Notes: generated from the letters alone by a model not told the origin. Counted from the first letter of the stretch, positions 41,543-50,291 are shown. The stretch: 64,000 nt of DNA from Azoarcus sp. DD4 (GCF_006496635.1 NZ_CP022958.1:1860001-1924000), one strand, 5' to 3'. Numbers and translations are program-made.

Positions 41543-43477
41543 ATGTCCGAAGCGCACACCGCTACCGCCCAGACCCTCAACTTCCAGGCCGAGGTGAAGC
41601 AGCTGCTTCACCTGATGATCCACTCGCTCTACTCCAACCGCGAGATCTTCCTGCGCGAGCTGGTCTCCAACGCGTCCGACGCCTGCGACAAGCTGCGCTT
41701 CGAGGCGCTCGACAACGCGGCGCTGTTCGAAGGTGACGGCGACCTCAAGATCCGCATCGGCTTCGATGCCGACGCCAAGACCATCACCATCGCCGACAAC
41801 GGCATCGGCATGAGCCGCGACGAAGCGATCGCCCACCTCGGTACCATCGCCAAGTCGGGCACGCGCGAGTTCTTCGGCAAGCTCACCGGCGACCAGAAGA
41901 AGGACGCCAACCTCATCGGCCAGTTCGGTGTCGGCTTCTACTCCGCCTTCCTGGTGGCCGACCGCGTCACCGTGCTGACCCGCCGCGCCGGCCTGCCGGC
42001 CTCGGCCGGGGTGAAGTGGCAGTGCTCGATGGCCGGCGACGAAGCCGGTGCCTACACCGTCGAGGACATCGACAAGCCCGGCCGCGGCACCGAGATCACC
42101 CTGCATCTGCGCGACGGCCAGGAAGACCTGCTGTCGTCGTGGAAGCTGAAGAGCCTGGTGCGCAAGTACTCCGACCACATCGTCCAGCCCATCGTGATGA
42201 AGAAGGAGGAGTGGGACGAGGACAAGAAGGCGCAGGTCGTCACCGAAGAAGACGAAACGGTGAACCAAGCCAATGCGTTGTGGACCCGCTCCAAGAACGA
42301 CATCTCGGAAGACGAGTACAAGGCCTTCTACAAGCACGTCGGCCACGACTACGACGAGCCGCTGGCGTGGACCCATTCGCGCGTCGAAGGCCGCCACGAA
42401 TACACCAACCTGCTCTACGTGCCGGCGCACGCGCCCTTCGACCTGTGGGACCGCAACGCCAAGCACGGCATCAAGCTCTATGTGAAGCGCGTCTTCATCA
42501 TGGACGACGCCGAGAAGCTGATGCCCACCTACCTGCGCTTCGTGCGCGGGGTGGTCGATTCCGCCGACCTGCCGCTCAACGTGTCGCGCGAGATCCTGCA
42601 GGAATCCAAGGACATCGACACCATCCGCGCCGGCTGCACGAAGAAGGTGCTGTCGCTGCTGGAAGACCTCGCCACCAGCGACGAGGCGGGCGACAAGGAG
42701 AAGTACGCCACCTTCTGGAAGGAGTTCGGCAAGGTGCTGAAGGAGGGCGTGGGCGAGGATTTCGCCAACAAGGAGAAGATCGCCGGCCTGCTGCGCTTCG
42801 CCTCGACCAAGGCCGATACGCCGGACGAGATCGTGTCGCTCAAGGACTACATCGAGCGCATGAAGGAAGGCCAGGACAAGATCTACTACGTCACCGCCGA
42901 GACCTTCAACGCCGCCAAGAACAGCCCGCACCTGGAAGTCTTCCGCAAGAAGGGCATCGAAGTGCTGCTGCTCTCCGACCGCGTCGATGAATGGGTGATC
43001 GGCAACCTCACCGAGTTCGACGGCAAGCAACTGGTGTCGGTCGCCAAGGGCGGTCTCGACCTGGGCGCGCTGGAGGACGAGGCCGAGAAGAAGGAAGCGG
43101 AGAAGGCCGCCGACGACTACAAGGAGCTGCTGGAGAAGATGAAGGCCAGCCTCGGCGAGCGCGTCAAGGACGTCAAGGTGACCCTGCGCCTGACCGACTC
43201 GCCGGCCTGCCTGGTGGCCGACGAGCATGACATGGGCATGAATCTGGCGCGCATCCTGAAGGCTGCCGGCCAGAGCGCGCCGGTGTCCAAGCCCATCCTC
43301 GAGATCAACCCCAACCACCCGGCGGTGCTGCGGCTGAAGTACGAGGACAAGAACTTCGACGACTGGGCCGCGGTGCTGTTCGACCAGGCGCTGCTCGCCG
43401 AGGGCGGCACGCTCGACGACCCGGCCACCTTCGTCAAGCGCATCAACCAGCTGATGATGGCGATGAGCGGCAACTGA
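41543..43477 (+). CDS. htpG: Molecular chaperone HtpG (Hsp90)
   Basis: HtpG is the bacterial Hsp90, an ATP-dependent cytosolic chaperone dimer. The 644-residue protein (E. coli 624) has the GHKL ATPase motifs IFLRELVSNASDACDKLR, DNGIGMSRDEAI, LGTIAKSGTREF and GQFGVGFYSAFLVAD, and the middle-domain SADLPLNVSREILQ with its catalytic arginine. The ATG at 41543 has GGAG 8 bp upstream. A sigma-32 promoter precedes it and a terminator follows, so it is a monocistronic heat-shock gene. Confidence 0.97.
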   Translation: MSEAHTATAQTLNFQAEVKQLLHLMIHSLYSNREIFLRELVSNASDACDKLRFEALDNAALFEGDGDLKIRIGFDADAKTITIADNGIGMSRDEAIAHLGTIAKSGTREFFGKLTGDQKKDANLIGQFGVGFYSAFLVADRVTVLTRRAGLPASAGVKWQCSMAGDEAGAYTVEDIDKPGRGTEITLHLRDGQEDLLSSWKLKSLVRKYSDHIVQPIVMKKEEWDEDKKAQVVTEEDETVNQANALWTRSKNDISEDEYKAFYKHVGHDYDEPLAWTHSRVEGRHEYTNLLYVPAHAPFDLWDRNAKHGIKLYVKRVFIMDDAEKLMPTYLRFVRGVVDSADLPLNVSREILQESKDIDTIRAGCTKKVLSLLEDLATSDEAGDKEKYATFWKEFGKVLKEGVGEDFANKEKIAGLLRFASTKADTPDEIVSLKDYIERMKEGQDKIYYVTAETFNAAKNSPHLEVFRKKGIEVLLLSDRVDEWVIGNLTEFDGKQLVSVAKGGLDLGALEDEAEKKEAEKAADDYKELLEKMKASLGERVKDVKVTLRLTDSPACLVADEHDMGMNLARILKAAGQSAPVSKPILEINPNHPAVLRLKYEDKNFDDWAAVLFDQALLAEGGTLDDPATFVKRINQLMMAMSGN

Positions 43478-43500
43478 GCGCCCTCGTCAACGCAGTCCGG

Positions 43501-43521
43501 ACCGCCCTACGGGGCGGTTTT
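43501..43521 (+). terminator. Terminator of htpG
   Basis: Stem ACCGCCC/GGGCGGT (43501-43507 and 43512-43518) with tetraloop TACG and a short T-run, 24 bp after the htpG stop. Confidence 0.75.
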
Positions 43522-43681
43522 ACGTTGACGGGAGCGACTGGCATGTCCGCACCCGCGACCTAGAATGAAATGCGGCGGCTGTCGGGGGCCGCAGGGAGTG
43601 AAAAGGGATCGCAGTGTCGATGCCGCATTGCGGGCAAGGTTCAAGAACACAAGCCCGGCGCCGAAACCGAGGAGAATGATC

Positions 43682-44170
43682 ATGGCCATTGCCTCCAGAG
43701 TCCAGGACTACATGGATCAGCATGGATTGCGGTATGACGTGCTGAGCCACCCGCATTCGCATAACAGCATGGAGACCGCGCAGTTGGCCCATGTACCCGG
43801 TAGCTGCCTGGCCAAATCGGTCGTCCTCGAAGACGACGACGGCTTCCTGATGGCGGTGCTGCCGTCCACCCACCATGTGCAGCTGGGCAGACTGAGCAAG
43901 GAGTTGAATTGCCGTCTGCGTCTGGCCACCGAAGACGAAATCGGGCGCCTGTTCGGTGACTGCGAGCCCGGCGCGGTTCCTCCGCTCGGTGCAGCTTACG
44001 GCATGCGCATGGTGATGGACGACAGTCTGGCCGATCACCCTGAAATCTATTTCGAGGCGGGCGACCATGAGCGGATCATCCAGATGAGCCGCGAAACCTT
44101 CATGGCGATGATGGACATGGAAAAAGCCAGTCATGTGCGCTTCGGCGAACACAACTGGCGTCATCACTGA
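43682..44170 (+). CDS. YbaK/EbsC-type aminoacyl-tRNA deacylase
   Basis: This 162-residue protein belongs to the YbaK/ProX editing domain family that hydrolyses mischarged tRNAs (for example Cys- or Ala-tRNA-Pro). Visible motifs are LSHPHSHNSMETAQ, GSCLAKSVVLEDD (the conserved lysine), VLPSTHHVQLGRL and DCEPGAVPPLG. The ATG at 43682 is 7 bp from AGGAG; an in-frame ATG at 43676 is too close to it. The exact tRNA substrate is unclear. Convergent with the ClC gene. Confidence 0.87.
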   Translation: MAIASRVQDYMDQHGLRYDVLSHPHSHNSMETAQLAHVPGSCLAKSVVLEDDDGFLMAVLPSTHHVQLGRLSKELNCRLRLATEDEIGRLFGDCEPGAVPPLGAAYGMRMVMDDSLADHPEIYFEAGDHERIIQMSRETFMAMMDMEKASHVRFGEHNWRHH

Positions 44171-44191
44171 GCCGACCTTCCCGCCACCGAA

Positions 44192-44205
44192 CCGCCAGAA
44201 GGCGG
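44192..44205. terminator. Weak bidirectional hairpin between convergent genes
   Basis: CCGCC/GGCGG (44192-44196 and 44201-44205) with loop AGAA lies between the YbaK-like and ClC stops. There is no proper T-run, so termination is uncertain. Confidence 0.3.
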
Positions 44206-44217
44206 CAGGGGCGTGGT

Positions 44218-45660
44218 TTATTTCGGCAGCATGCTGTGGGGTGCTGCGGAAGGGTGAGGGTGCGCTTCGGCCTCGAGCCTGCGCAGGATGGGGTGCGCGA
44301 GTGCATGGTAGAGCGGCAGCGGCGCCACCGATTTCGAGAATCCGTGCGCGACCACCGCCGTTGCCATCAGGGGCAGCAGCATCTGGTGGTTGGCGGTCAT
44401 TTCCATGACGATCACGAAGGACGTGATCGGCGTCTGGGTCATGCCGGCGAGGAAGGCGACCATGCCGAGAACCAGGATGGCGGCATCCTGGTCGTCCGGC
44501 ATGAAGTAGGCGATGTCGGCGCCCAGCCCGGCGCCCACCGCCAGCGCGGGTGCGAAGATGCCGCCCGGAATGCGCGACACGAAGGCAAGCCAGATCACCA
44601 CCATCTTGGCCAGCATGAAGTAGATTGGCAGTCCGGCGGCGCCTTCGAGCGCGGCCTTCGATTCGGCGTAGCCGGTACCGTAGGTCAGGCCGCCGGTCAG
44701 CAGGCCGATCAGTGCCGTCGCCAGCCCGCAGGCCGCGGCGAAGGCGATCGGGCGCGTCAGTGCGAAGCTGCCGACCCGTCCAGGCAGGCCGCGTGACGAC
44801 GCGATCAGCAGCCGCGAGAAGCCGCCGCCGAGCAGCCCGCCAAGCATCCCGCACATGAGCACCGGCCAGATGCCACCCGGCCAGCCGATGGCGGCAGGCG
44901 TACGACCGAAATAGGTGTAGTTGCCCAGTACGGCGAGCGACATCAGACCGGCGAAGATCACCGCCGTCAGCGTGGTGCTGTTGGCGCGGAAGGCACGATA
45001 GCGGCACATCTCCTCGATCGCGAACATGATGCCGCCGAGTGGCGTGTTGAAGGCCGCGGCGATGCCGGCGCCGCTGCCGGCCACGATGAGGTCGCGGCTG
45101 GAGGCGATGCGGCCCCTCCGGCGCCCGGCGAGCATGTGCATGACCGAGGCGCCGATCTGTACCGACGGACCTTCACGGCCGATGGACGCGCCGGAAAGCA
45201 GGCCGCCGAGCGTGAGCAGGACTTTCGCGATCGCGATCCGCAAGGACAGGAAGCGCCGTCGCAGCCGTCCGTCGTCGGTGAGCGAGGCAGCGATCGCCTG
45301 CGGGATGCCGCTGCCTTCGGTGCCGGCGAAGAAGCGGCGCGACAGCCAGGCCATCAACGCGAAACCGCCGGGTGCGATGATCAGCGTCAACCAGGGGCTG
45401 TACGACATCAGCCGGTGATGCCAGTCGATGGCCAGTTCGGCGCCAATGGCGAAGCTGATCGCAATCAGGCCGGCCAGAAGGGCGGCGCCGACCAGCAGCA
45501 AGCGCTGGTGCCAGCGTCCCGGTGACAGCCATGGCAAGGCATAGCGGCGACCCCCGCGCGCAAGGTGGCGCAGGGTGCGGCCCGAGGTGGAGTCGGGCGT
45601 GGGGCCGGGAGGCAACTTTGGGGGGGACGGTTCGGATGGCGGGGAAGGCGGTGGCTGCAT
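44218..45660 (-). CDS. ClC-family chloride channel/antiporter
   Basis: This 480-residue inner-membrane protein has the three selectivity-filter motifs of ClC proteins: GSGIPQ, GREGPSVQIG (with the gating glutamate) and GIFAPALAVGAG, plus AFNTPLGGIMFAIEE. Many such proteins are Cl-/H+ antiporters that help acid resistance. About ten or more hydrophobic helices are present. No C-terminal CBS domains follow; the N terminus is proline-rich (about residues 2-25), so a later start is conceivable. Divergent from the marR gene. Confidence 0.92.
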   Translation of the reverse strand: MQPPPSPPSEPSPPKLPPGPTPDSTSGRTLRHLARGGRRYALPWLSPGRWHQRLLLVGAALLAGLIAISFAIGAELAIDWHHRLMSYSPWLTLIIAPGGFALMAWLSRRFFAGTEGSGIPQAIAASLTDDGRLRRRFLSLRIAIAKVLLTLGGLLSGASIGREGPSVQIGASVMHMLAGRRRGRIASSRDLIVAGSGAGIAAAFNTPLGGIMFAIEEMCRYRAFRANSTTLTAVIFAGLMSLAVLGNYTYFGRTPAAIGWPGGIWPVLMCGMLGGLLGGGFSRLLIASSRGLPGRVGSFALTRPIAFAAACGLATALIGLLTGGLTYGTGYAESKAALEGAAGLPIYFMLAKMVVIWLAFVSRIPGGIFAPALAVGAGLGADIAYFMPDDQDAAILVLGMVAFLAGMTQTPITSFVIVMEMTANHQMLLPLMATAVVAHGFSKSVAPLPLYHALAHPILRRLEAEAHPHPSAAPHSMLPK

Positions 45661-45837
45661 GTGCGGCGCAAGGAGCGGGCTGCGCGGGGCGCGTCGGGTG
45701 TGAGGGAATTATTACCTTGGTACTAAACTTTTTTGGCAGCATAGGCGTTGAAACACATAAGCCATCGGTTGTGGCCTCGGCAGTGTTACGACGCACAGCC
45801 GTTACGATACGCCTCGGCCGCCGAAATGGTTAAATTT

Positions 45838-45866
45838 TTGACAATGATGATTTGAGCAAATATAGT
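45838..45866 (+). promoter_or_regulatory. Sigma-70 promoter of the marR gene
   Basis: A perfect -35 TTGACA (45838-45843) and -10 TATAGT (45861-45866) are separated by 17 bp. The -10 ends only 13 bp before the ATG at 45880, so the 5' leader would be about 6-8 nt, close to leaderless. Confidence 0.75.
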
Positions 45867-45879
45867 TGGAGCCACGTAG

Positions 45880-46392
45880 ATGCCCCCGTCGCAAAACGCC
45901 TTGAAGAAGCCCGCGGACAAAGTAACCACTGTTACGCCCTTGTCGGTGCTGCAGCGCTTCAGGGTGCTGATCCGTACCGCGCAGCGTCATTCCCAATGGA
46001 TCGAACGTCAGAGCGGGGTTACCGGTGCCCAGCTGTGGGCACTCCAGGAATTGAGCGAAGCGCCGGGCCTGCGCGTGGGCGAGCTGGCCAACAGGATGGC
46101 CCTGCACCAGTCGACCGCGTCCAACATGGTCGATCGTCTGGAAACCGGCAAGCTGCTCCGCAAGGAGCGCACCAGTGCAGATCAGCGCGTGGTGCGGCTG
46201 TACCTTACCGAGGAGGGCGAAGCCCTGCTGCGGCGTGCGCCTTCCCCGGCGCGCGGCGTGTTGCCCGAGGCGTTGCGCCTTCTCGACGAGGAAGCGCTGT
46301 CGCGGCTGCAGGGCGAACTCGACGTCCTGCTTAGGCAGATCAAGGATTTGGATGAAGGCTTCGGCATGCAGCCCTTGCCCTTCACCGAATGA
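45880..46392 (+). CDS. MarR-family transcriptional regulator
   Basis: This 170-residue protein has a MarR-type winged helix: SVLQRFRVLIRTAQRHSQWI, LWALQELSEAPGLRVGELAN, the recognition helix region LHQSTASNMVDRLETGKLL and the wing RKERTSADQRVVRLYLTEEG. Such proteins bind DNA as dimers and often respond to small aromatic ligands. The ligand and target are unknown; the divergent ClC gene and the downstream ODP gene are candidates. A strong promoter lies directly upstream and a terminator follows. Confidence 0.92.
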   Translation: MPPSQNALKKPADKVTTVTPLSVLQRFRVLIRTAQRHSQWIERQSGVTGAQLWALQELSEAPGLRVGELANRMALHQSTASNMVDRLETGKLLRKERTSADQRVVRLYLTEEGEALLRRAPSPARGVLPEALRLLDEEALSRLQGELDVLLRQIKDLDEGFGMQPLPFTE

Positions 46393-46457
46393 TGGACACC
46401 CGGGCCGGCGGGCATACCGGCCACTCGTTTCGCGTTGTGCGGACGGACAGCAACTTC

Positions 46458-46483
46458 CGCGGCCTTCGGGCCGCGTTTTTTTT
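46458..46483 (+). terminator. Terminator of the marR gene
   Basis: Stem CGCGGCC/GGCCGCG (46458-46464 and 46469-46475) capped by a TTCG tetraloop and followed by eight Ts (46476-46483). Confidence 0.93.
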
Positions 46484-46631
46484 GGGCGGGCCGAAGCAAT
46501 CGGTACTTTCGCGCGAGTTGATGCGCGTCAAGCGCAGGTGTCGAGGACGACACAGCCCGGCCCGGCTGCGGTAGAGTTGGCCGCCGTGCATCCGCAGGGG
46601 CGGTTGCGTCATACGACAGGGTGATTGAAAC

Positions 46632-47402
46632 ATGGCGGTCGAGCTCTACAACGATGGCAAACATGTCTGCCTGGCCTTCTACGACCTCGTGGACGAAGAG
46701 GCCGACCATGCCGTTCAGTGCAACCAGTTCCTGATTGTCGACGGCGATCATGGCGCGCTGGTCGACCCCGGTGGCAACATGACGTACAACGGTCTGCTGA
46801 TGGGGATGCAACGCTATTTCCCGTCGAAGAACCTCGACTACATCCTGGCCTCGCATGCCGATCCCGACATCATCGCTTCGCTCAACAAGTGGATGGTGAC
46901 GACCAGCTGCCGGGTGATGATCTCCAAGCTGTGGGCGCGCTTCCTGCCGCACTTCACCACCGGCCGCGACTACACCGACCGCATCATCGGCATTCCCGAC
47001 GAAGGCATGCTGGTGCCGCTGGGGCAGTGCAAGCTGAAGGCGCTGCCGGCGCACTTCATGCACTCGGAAGGCAACTTCCAGTTCTACGATCCGATCTCCA
47101 AGATCCTGTTCTCGGGCGACATGGGCGCATCGCTGATCGATCACGCCGACGCCCTGCAACCGGTGAAGGATTTCGACAAGCACATCCAGTACATGATCGG
47201 CTTCCACCGCCGCTACATGGTGTCGAACAAGATCGGCCGCTTCTGGGTGAACATGGTGCGCAGCCTCGACGTCGAGATGATCGTGCCGCAGCACGGCGCG
47301 CGTTTCGAGGGCAAGGCGATGGTCAACCGCTTCCTCGACTGGATCGAGAACCTGCAGTGCGGCGTCGATCTGATGACGCAGGAAAACTACCGCGCGCCCT
47401 GA
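46632..47402 (+). CDS. Metallo-beta-lactamase-fold diiron protein (ODP / flavodiiron-like)
   Basis: This 256-residue protein resembles the diiron domain of flavodiiron proteins without the flavodoxin part, i.e. the ODP (oxygen-binding diiron protein) group. Likely ligands appear in SHADPDI (H-x-D-x-D arrangement), HFMHSEGN, FSGDMGAS and PQHGARF. ODP proteins bind O2 at a diiron site and have been linked to oxygen sensing. It stands alone between the marR terminator and a convergent gene; its promoter is not obvious. Other MBL hydrolase roles cannot be excluded, but SGDMGAS and the YMVSNKIGRFWVNMVR tail fit the ODP/FDP family. Confidence 0.82.
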   Translation: MAVELYNDGKHVCLAFYDLVDEEADHAVQCNQFLIVDGDHGALVDPGGNMTYNGLLMGMQRYFPSKNLDYILASHADPDIIASLNKWMVTTSCRVMISKLWARFLPHFTTGRDYTDRIIGIPDEGMLVPLGQCKLKALPAHFMHSEGNFQFYDPISKILFSGDMGASLIDHADALQPVKDFDKHIQYMIGFHRRYMVSNKIGRFWVNMVRSLDVEMIVPQHGARFEGKAMVNRFLDWIENLQCGVDLMTQENYRAP

Positions 47403-47411
47403 ACAGCCGTT

Positions 47412-47426
47412 CCCGCGCACCGCGGG
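47412..47426. terminator. Small bidirectional hairpin between convergent genes
   Basis: CCCGCG/CGCGGG (47412-47417 and 47421-47426) with a 3-nt loop sits in the 30-bp gap between the ODP and VWA stops. Without a T-run it is only a tentative terminator. Confidence 0.3.
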
Positions 47427-47432
47427 CGAGTG

Positions 47433-48611
47433 TCAGTGCTTCTTCGAGAGCGACTGCATCGCGCGGCCGAGGCCGTCCAGCGTCATCGGGAACATCCGGC
47501 CTCCGACGATCTGGTGGATCAGCTCGATCGATTTGCGGTAGCCCCACAGCCGTTCCGGCTCGGGATTGAGCCAGGCAGCCGCTGGGTAGGCGTCGAGCAG
47601 GCGGCGCAGCCAGGCGGCGCCCGGTTCGGCGTTCATGTGCTCGATGGAGCCGTGCTGGTGCAGGATCTCGTAGGGGCTCATGGTGGCGTCGCCGACGAAG
47701 ATCAGCTTGTAGTCCGGCCCGTAGCGATGGATTACGTCGAGCAGCTCGGTGCGTTCATGGTGACGCCGGCTGCTGTCGCGCCATACGGTTTCATATACGC
47801 AGTTGTGGAAGTAGAAGTATTCGAGGTGCTTGAACTCGGTGCGGCAGGCGGAGAACAGCTCCTCGCACACCTTGATGTGGTCGTCCATCGAGCCGCCGAC
47901 GTCGAAGAACAGCAGCACCTTGACCGCGTTGTGGCGTTCCGGCCGCATCAGCAGATCCAGCCAGCCGGCGTTGCGTGCTGTCGCGGCGATGGTGCCGTCG
48001 AGGTCGAGTTCTTCCGCCGCACCGTCGCGGGCAAAGCGGCGCAGCCGGCGTAGCGCGACCTTGATGTTGCGGGTGCCAAGTTCGACGCTATCGTCCAGGT
48101 TGCGGAACTCACGCTTGTCCCACACTTTCACCGCGGTCCGGTTGCCGGCGGAATCGCCGCCCACGCGGATGCCTTCCGGGTGGGTGCCGTTGTTGCCGAA
48201 GGGCGAGCTGCCGCCGGTGCCTATCCACTTGCTGCCGCCCTGGTGGCGGCCTTTCTGCTCGTCCAGGCGTTTGCGGAATTCCTCCATCAGCTTGTCCCAG
48301 CCGAGCTTCTGCAGTCTGGCCTGTTCCTCCGGGCTGAGATGCTTCTTCATCGCCGCACGCAGCCAGTCCTCCGGGATTTCGGCGTCCATGCCGGGCAGTT
48401 CGCTGACGCCCTTGAAGTACTCGCCGAAGGCCTGGTCGTAGCGGTCGTAGAGCGATTCGTCCTTGACCAGGCAGGCACGTGCGTAGAAATAGAACTCGTC
48501 GATGGAATGCCCGCACACGCGTTCGCGCAGGCCTTCGAGCAGGGTGAGGAATTCGCGCGTGGACACCGGCAGCTTGCGCGCCTTCAGGTGCAGGAAGAAG
48601 TCGATCAGCAT
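47433..48611 (-). CDS. VWA-domain protein (CoxE-like)
   Basis: This 392-residue protein has a C-terminal von Willebrand factor A domain with a MIDAS-like motif DVGGSMDDH (about residue 240) and a basic, charged N-terminal part. Together with an adjacent MoxR ATPase gene it forms a common MoxR/VWA pair; such pairs are often chaperones that insert cofactors or activate enzyme complexes. The client here is not evident. No signal peptide or membrane helix is seen, so it is likely cytosolic. It lies 46 bp downstream of the MoxR gene. Confidence 0.88.
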   Translation of the reverse strand: MLIDFFLHLKARKLPVSTREFLTLLEGLRERVCGHSIDEFYFYARACLVKDESLYDRYDQAFGEYFKGVSELPGMDAEIPEDWLRAAMKKHLSPEEQARLQKLGWDKLMEEFRKRLDEQKGRHQGGSKWIGTGGSSPFGNNGTHPEGIRVGGDSAGNRTAVKVWDKREFRNLDDSVELGTRNIKVALRRLRRFARDGAAEELDLDGTIAATARNAGWLDLLMRPERHNAVKVLLFFDVGGSMDDHIKVCEELFSACRTEFKHLEYFYFHNCVYETVWRDSSRRHHERTELLDVIHRYGPDYKLIFVGDATMSPYEILHQHGSIEHMNAEPGAAWLRRLLDAYPAAAWLNPEPERLWGYRKSIELIHQIVGGRMFPMTLDGLGRAMQSLSKKH

Positions 48612-48657
48612 GGCATTGTCTGTTGTACCCGGTGGGACGGCGACGGTCGCTCGCCGC

Positions 48658-49509
48658 TCAGCGGTTGTGCCGCGCCATGTACACCAAGCGCTCGAAGAGA
48701 TGCATGTCCTGCTCGTTCTTCAGCAGTGCGCCGGCCAGCGGTGGCACGATGGCCTTCTGGTCGGGCGAGCGCAGCGCCTCCGGGGGGATGTCCTCGGCGA
48801 CCAGCAGCTTGAGCCAGTCGATCAGCTCGGAGGTCGAGGGCTTCTTCTTCAGGCCGGGAATGTCGCGCAGCCCGAAGAAGACTTCGAGCGCCTCGCCGAG
48901 CAGCGTCTTGCGGATGTCGGGGAAGTGCACATCCACGATCCGCTGCATGGTGTCGCGGTCGGGAAACTTGATGTAGTGGAAGAAACAGCGGCGCAGGAAG
49001 GCGTCGGGAAGTTCCTTCTCGTTGTTCGAGGTGATGAAGACGATGGGACGGTGACGCGCCTGCACCGTCTTGCGCGTCTCGTACACATGGAATTCCATGC
49101 GGTCGAGCTCGCGCAGCAGGTCGTTCGGGAATTCGATGTCGGCCTTGTCGATCTCGTCGATCAGCACCACCGTCTGGGTCTCGGCCTCGAAGGCCTGCCA
49201 CAGCACGCCCTTGACGATGTAGTTGGCGATGTCCTTGACGCGGTCGTCGCCGAGCTGTGAGTCGCGCAGGCGCGAAACCGCGTCGTATTCGTAGAGCCCC
49301 TGCTGCGCCTTGGTGGTGGACTTGATGTGCCACTGCAAGAGCGGCAGGCCGAGCGCGGCGGCGACCTCCTCGGCCAGCATGGTCTTGCCGGTGCCGGGTT
49401 CGCCCTTGATCAGGAGCGGACGCTGCAGGCGGATGGCAGCATTGACCGCCAGCATCAGGTCGGGGGTGGCGACGTAGTCCTGCGAGCCTTCGAAACGGAG
49501 CTGGGACAT
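48658..49509 (-). CDS. MoxR-family AAA+ ATPase
   Basis: This 283-residue AAA+ ATPase has Walker A GEPGTGKT, the MoxR signature IKSTTKAQQGLYEYDAVSRL, Walker B VVLIDEIDKAD, sensor 1 ITSNNEKELP and the arginine-finger region FLRRCFFHYIKFPD. MoxR ATPases act as chaperones with VWA partners, here the next gene. It is divergent from the cytochrome pair, 120 bp away, so a shared control region is possible. Confidence 0.93.
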   Translation of the reverse strand: MSQLRFEGSQDYVATPDLMLAVNAAIRLQRPLLIKGEPGTGKTMLAEEVAAALGLPLLQWHIKSTTKAQQGLYEYDAVSRLRDSQLGDDRVKDIANYIVKGVLWQAFEAETQTVVLIDEIDKADIEFPNDLLRELDRMEFHVYETRKTVQARHRPIVFITSNNEKELPDAFLRRCFFHYIKFPDRDTMQRIVDVHFPDIRKTLLGEALEVFFGLRDIPGLKKKPSTSELIDWLKLLVAEDIPPEALRSPDQKAIVPPLAGALLKNEQDMHLFERLVYMARHNR

Positions 49510-49629
49510 CGGGGATTCCTCTGATTAATTCTTGGCGATTATAGGACTAGCTTTAGTGGAGCCCGTACCCGTCTTGGCGGCTACGGACAAGCCTTGCTGC
49601 GGCAAGCGCATAAACGACAAGGGGACAGC

Positions 49630-49947
49630 ATGCGCGGACGATATCTGATGGCAGCGGTGATGCTGGCCGCAAGCCTGCAGGCGGTGGCGGCGGAGGGCAA
49701 TGCCGAAGCGGCGAAGGGCAAGTTGTCGATGTGTATCGGATGCCACGGCATTCCGGGTTACCGGACCAGCTTTCCCGCGGTGTATTCGGTGCCCAAGCTC
49801 GGCGGCCAGCACCCGGCCTACATCGTGCGTGCGCTGGAGGCCTACAAGGCCGGAGAGCGCAGTCACCCGACCATGCAGGGTATTGCACGTAGCCTGTCCG
49901 AGCAGGATATGGCCGATCTGGCTGCGTACTACGGGGGTGGAAAATGA
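49630..49947 (+). CDS. Small monohaem cytochrome c, first of a tandem pair
   Basis: This is a 105-residue periplasmic class I cytochrome c: a signal peptide (about residues 1-22, ending VAA-EGN), one haem-binding CIGCH, and a probable axial methionine in HPTMQG. The ending LSEQDMADLAAYYGG is typical of cytochrome c4/c553 domains. The ATG at 49630 has AAGGGGA shortly upstream. Its stop overlaps the start of the next gene (ATGA). Likely an electron carrier to a terminal oxidase or reductase, partner unknown. Confidence 0.9.
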   Translation: MRGRYLMAAVMLAASLQAVAAEGNAEAAKGKLSMCIGCHGIPGYRTSFPAVYSVPKLGGQHPAYIVRALEAYKAGERSHPTMQGIARSLSEQDMADLAAYYGGGK

Positions 49948-50291
49948 ACCGCAACGCCGTTCGCGGCTGGGCCGATTTCATGCGTGCCTGCGTGGGAGGG
50001 CTGGTGCTGGCGCTGGCAAGCCCGGCGATCGGGGGTGATGCAGTGCGCGGCAAGGAGATATCCTCCACCTGCGCGGCCTGTCACGGCGCGGATGGCAACA
50101 GCGCTACCGTCGAATTTCCCCGCCTGGCCGGCCAGCATGAGGATTACCTGCGCCAGGCCCTGTCGGACTACAAGGCCGGCAAACGGCGCAATCCCATCAT
50201 GGCGGCACAGGTGGAAAACCTGAGCAAGCGCGACATTGCCGATCTCGCGGCCTGGTTCGCCAGCCAGCAGGGGCTCTACCTCAAGCGTTGA
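49944..50291 (+). CDS. Small monohaem cytochrome c, second of a tandem pair
   Basis: This 115-residue protein has an N-terminal hydrophobic export signal (about residues 12-30), one haem motif CAACHG, FPRLAGQHEDYLRQALSDYK and the probable axial methionine in RNPIMA, ending LSKRDIADLAAWFASQ. Sequence and length match one half of a dihaem cytochrome c4, with the preceding gene matching the other half. It is translationally coupled to that gene by an ATGA overlap. Confidence 0.9.
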   Translation: MNRNAVRGWADFMRACVGGLVLALASPAIGGDAVRGKEISSTCAACHGADGNSATVEFPRLAGQHEDYLRQALSDYKAGKRRNPIMAAQVENLSKRDIADLAAWFASQQGLYLKR

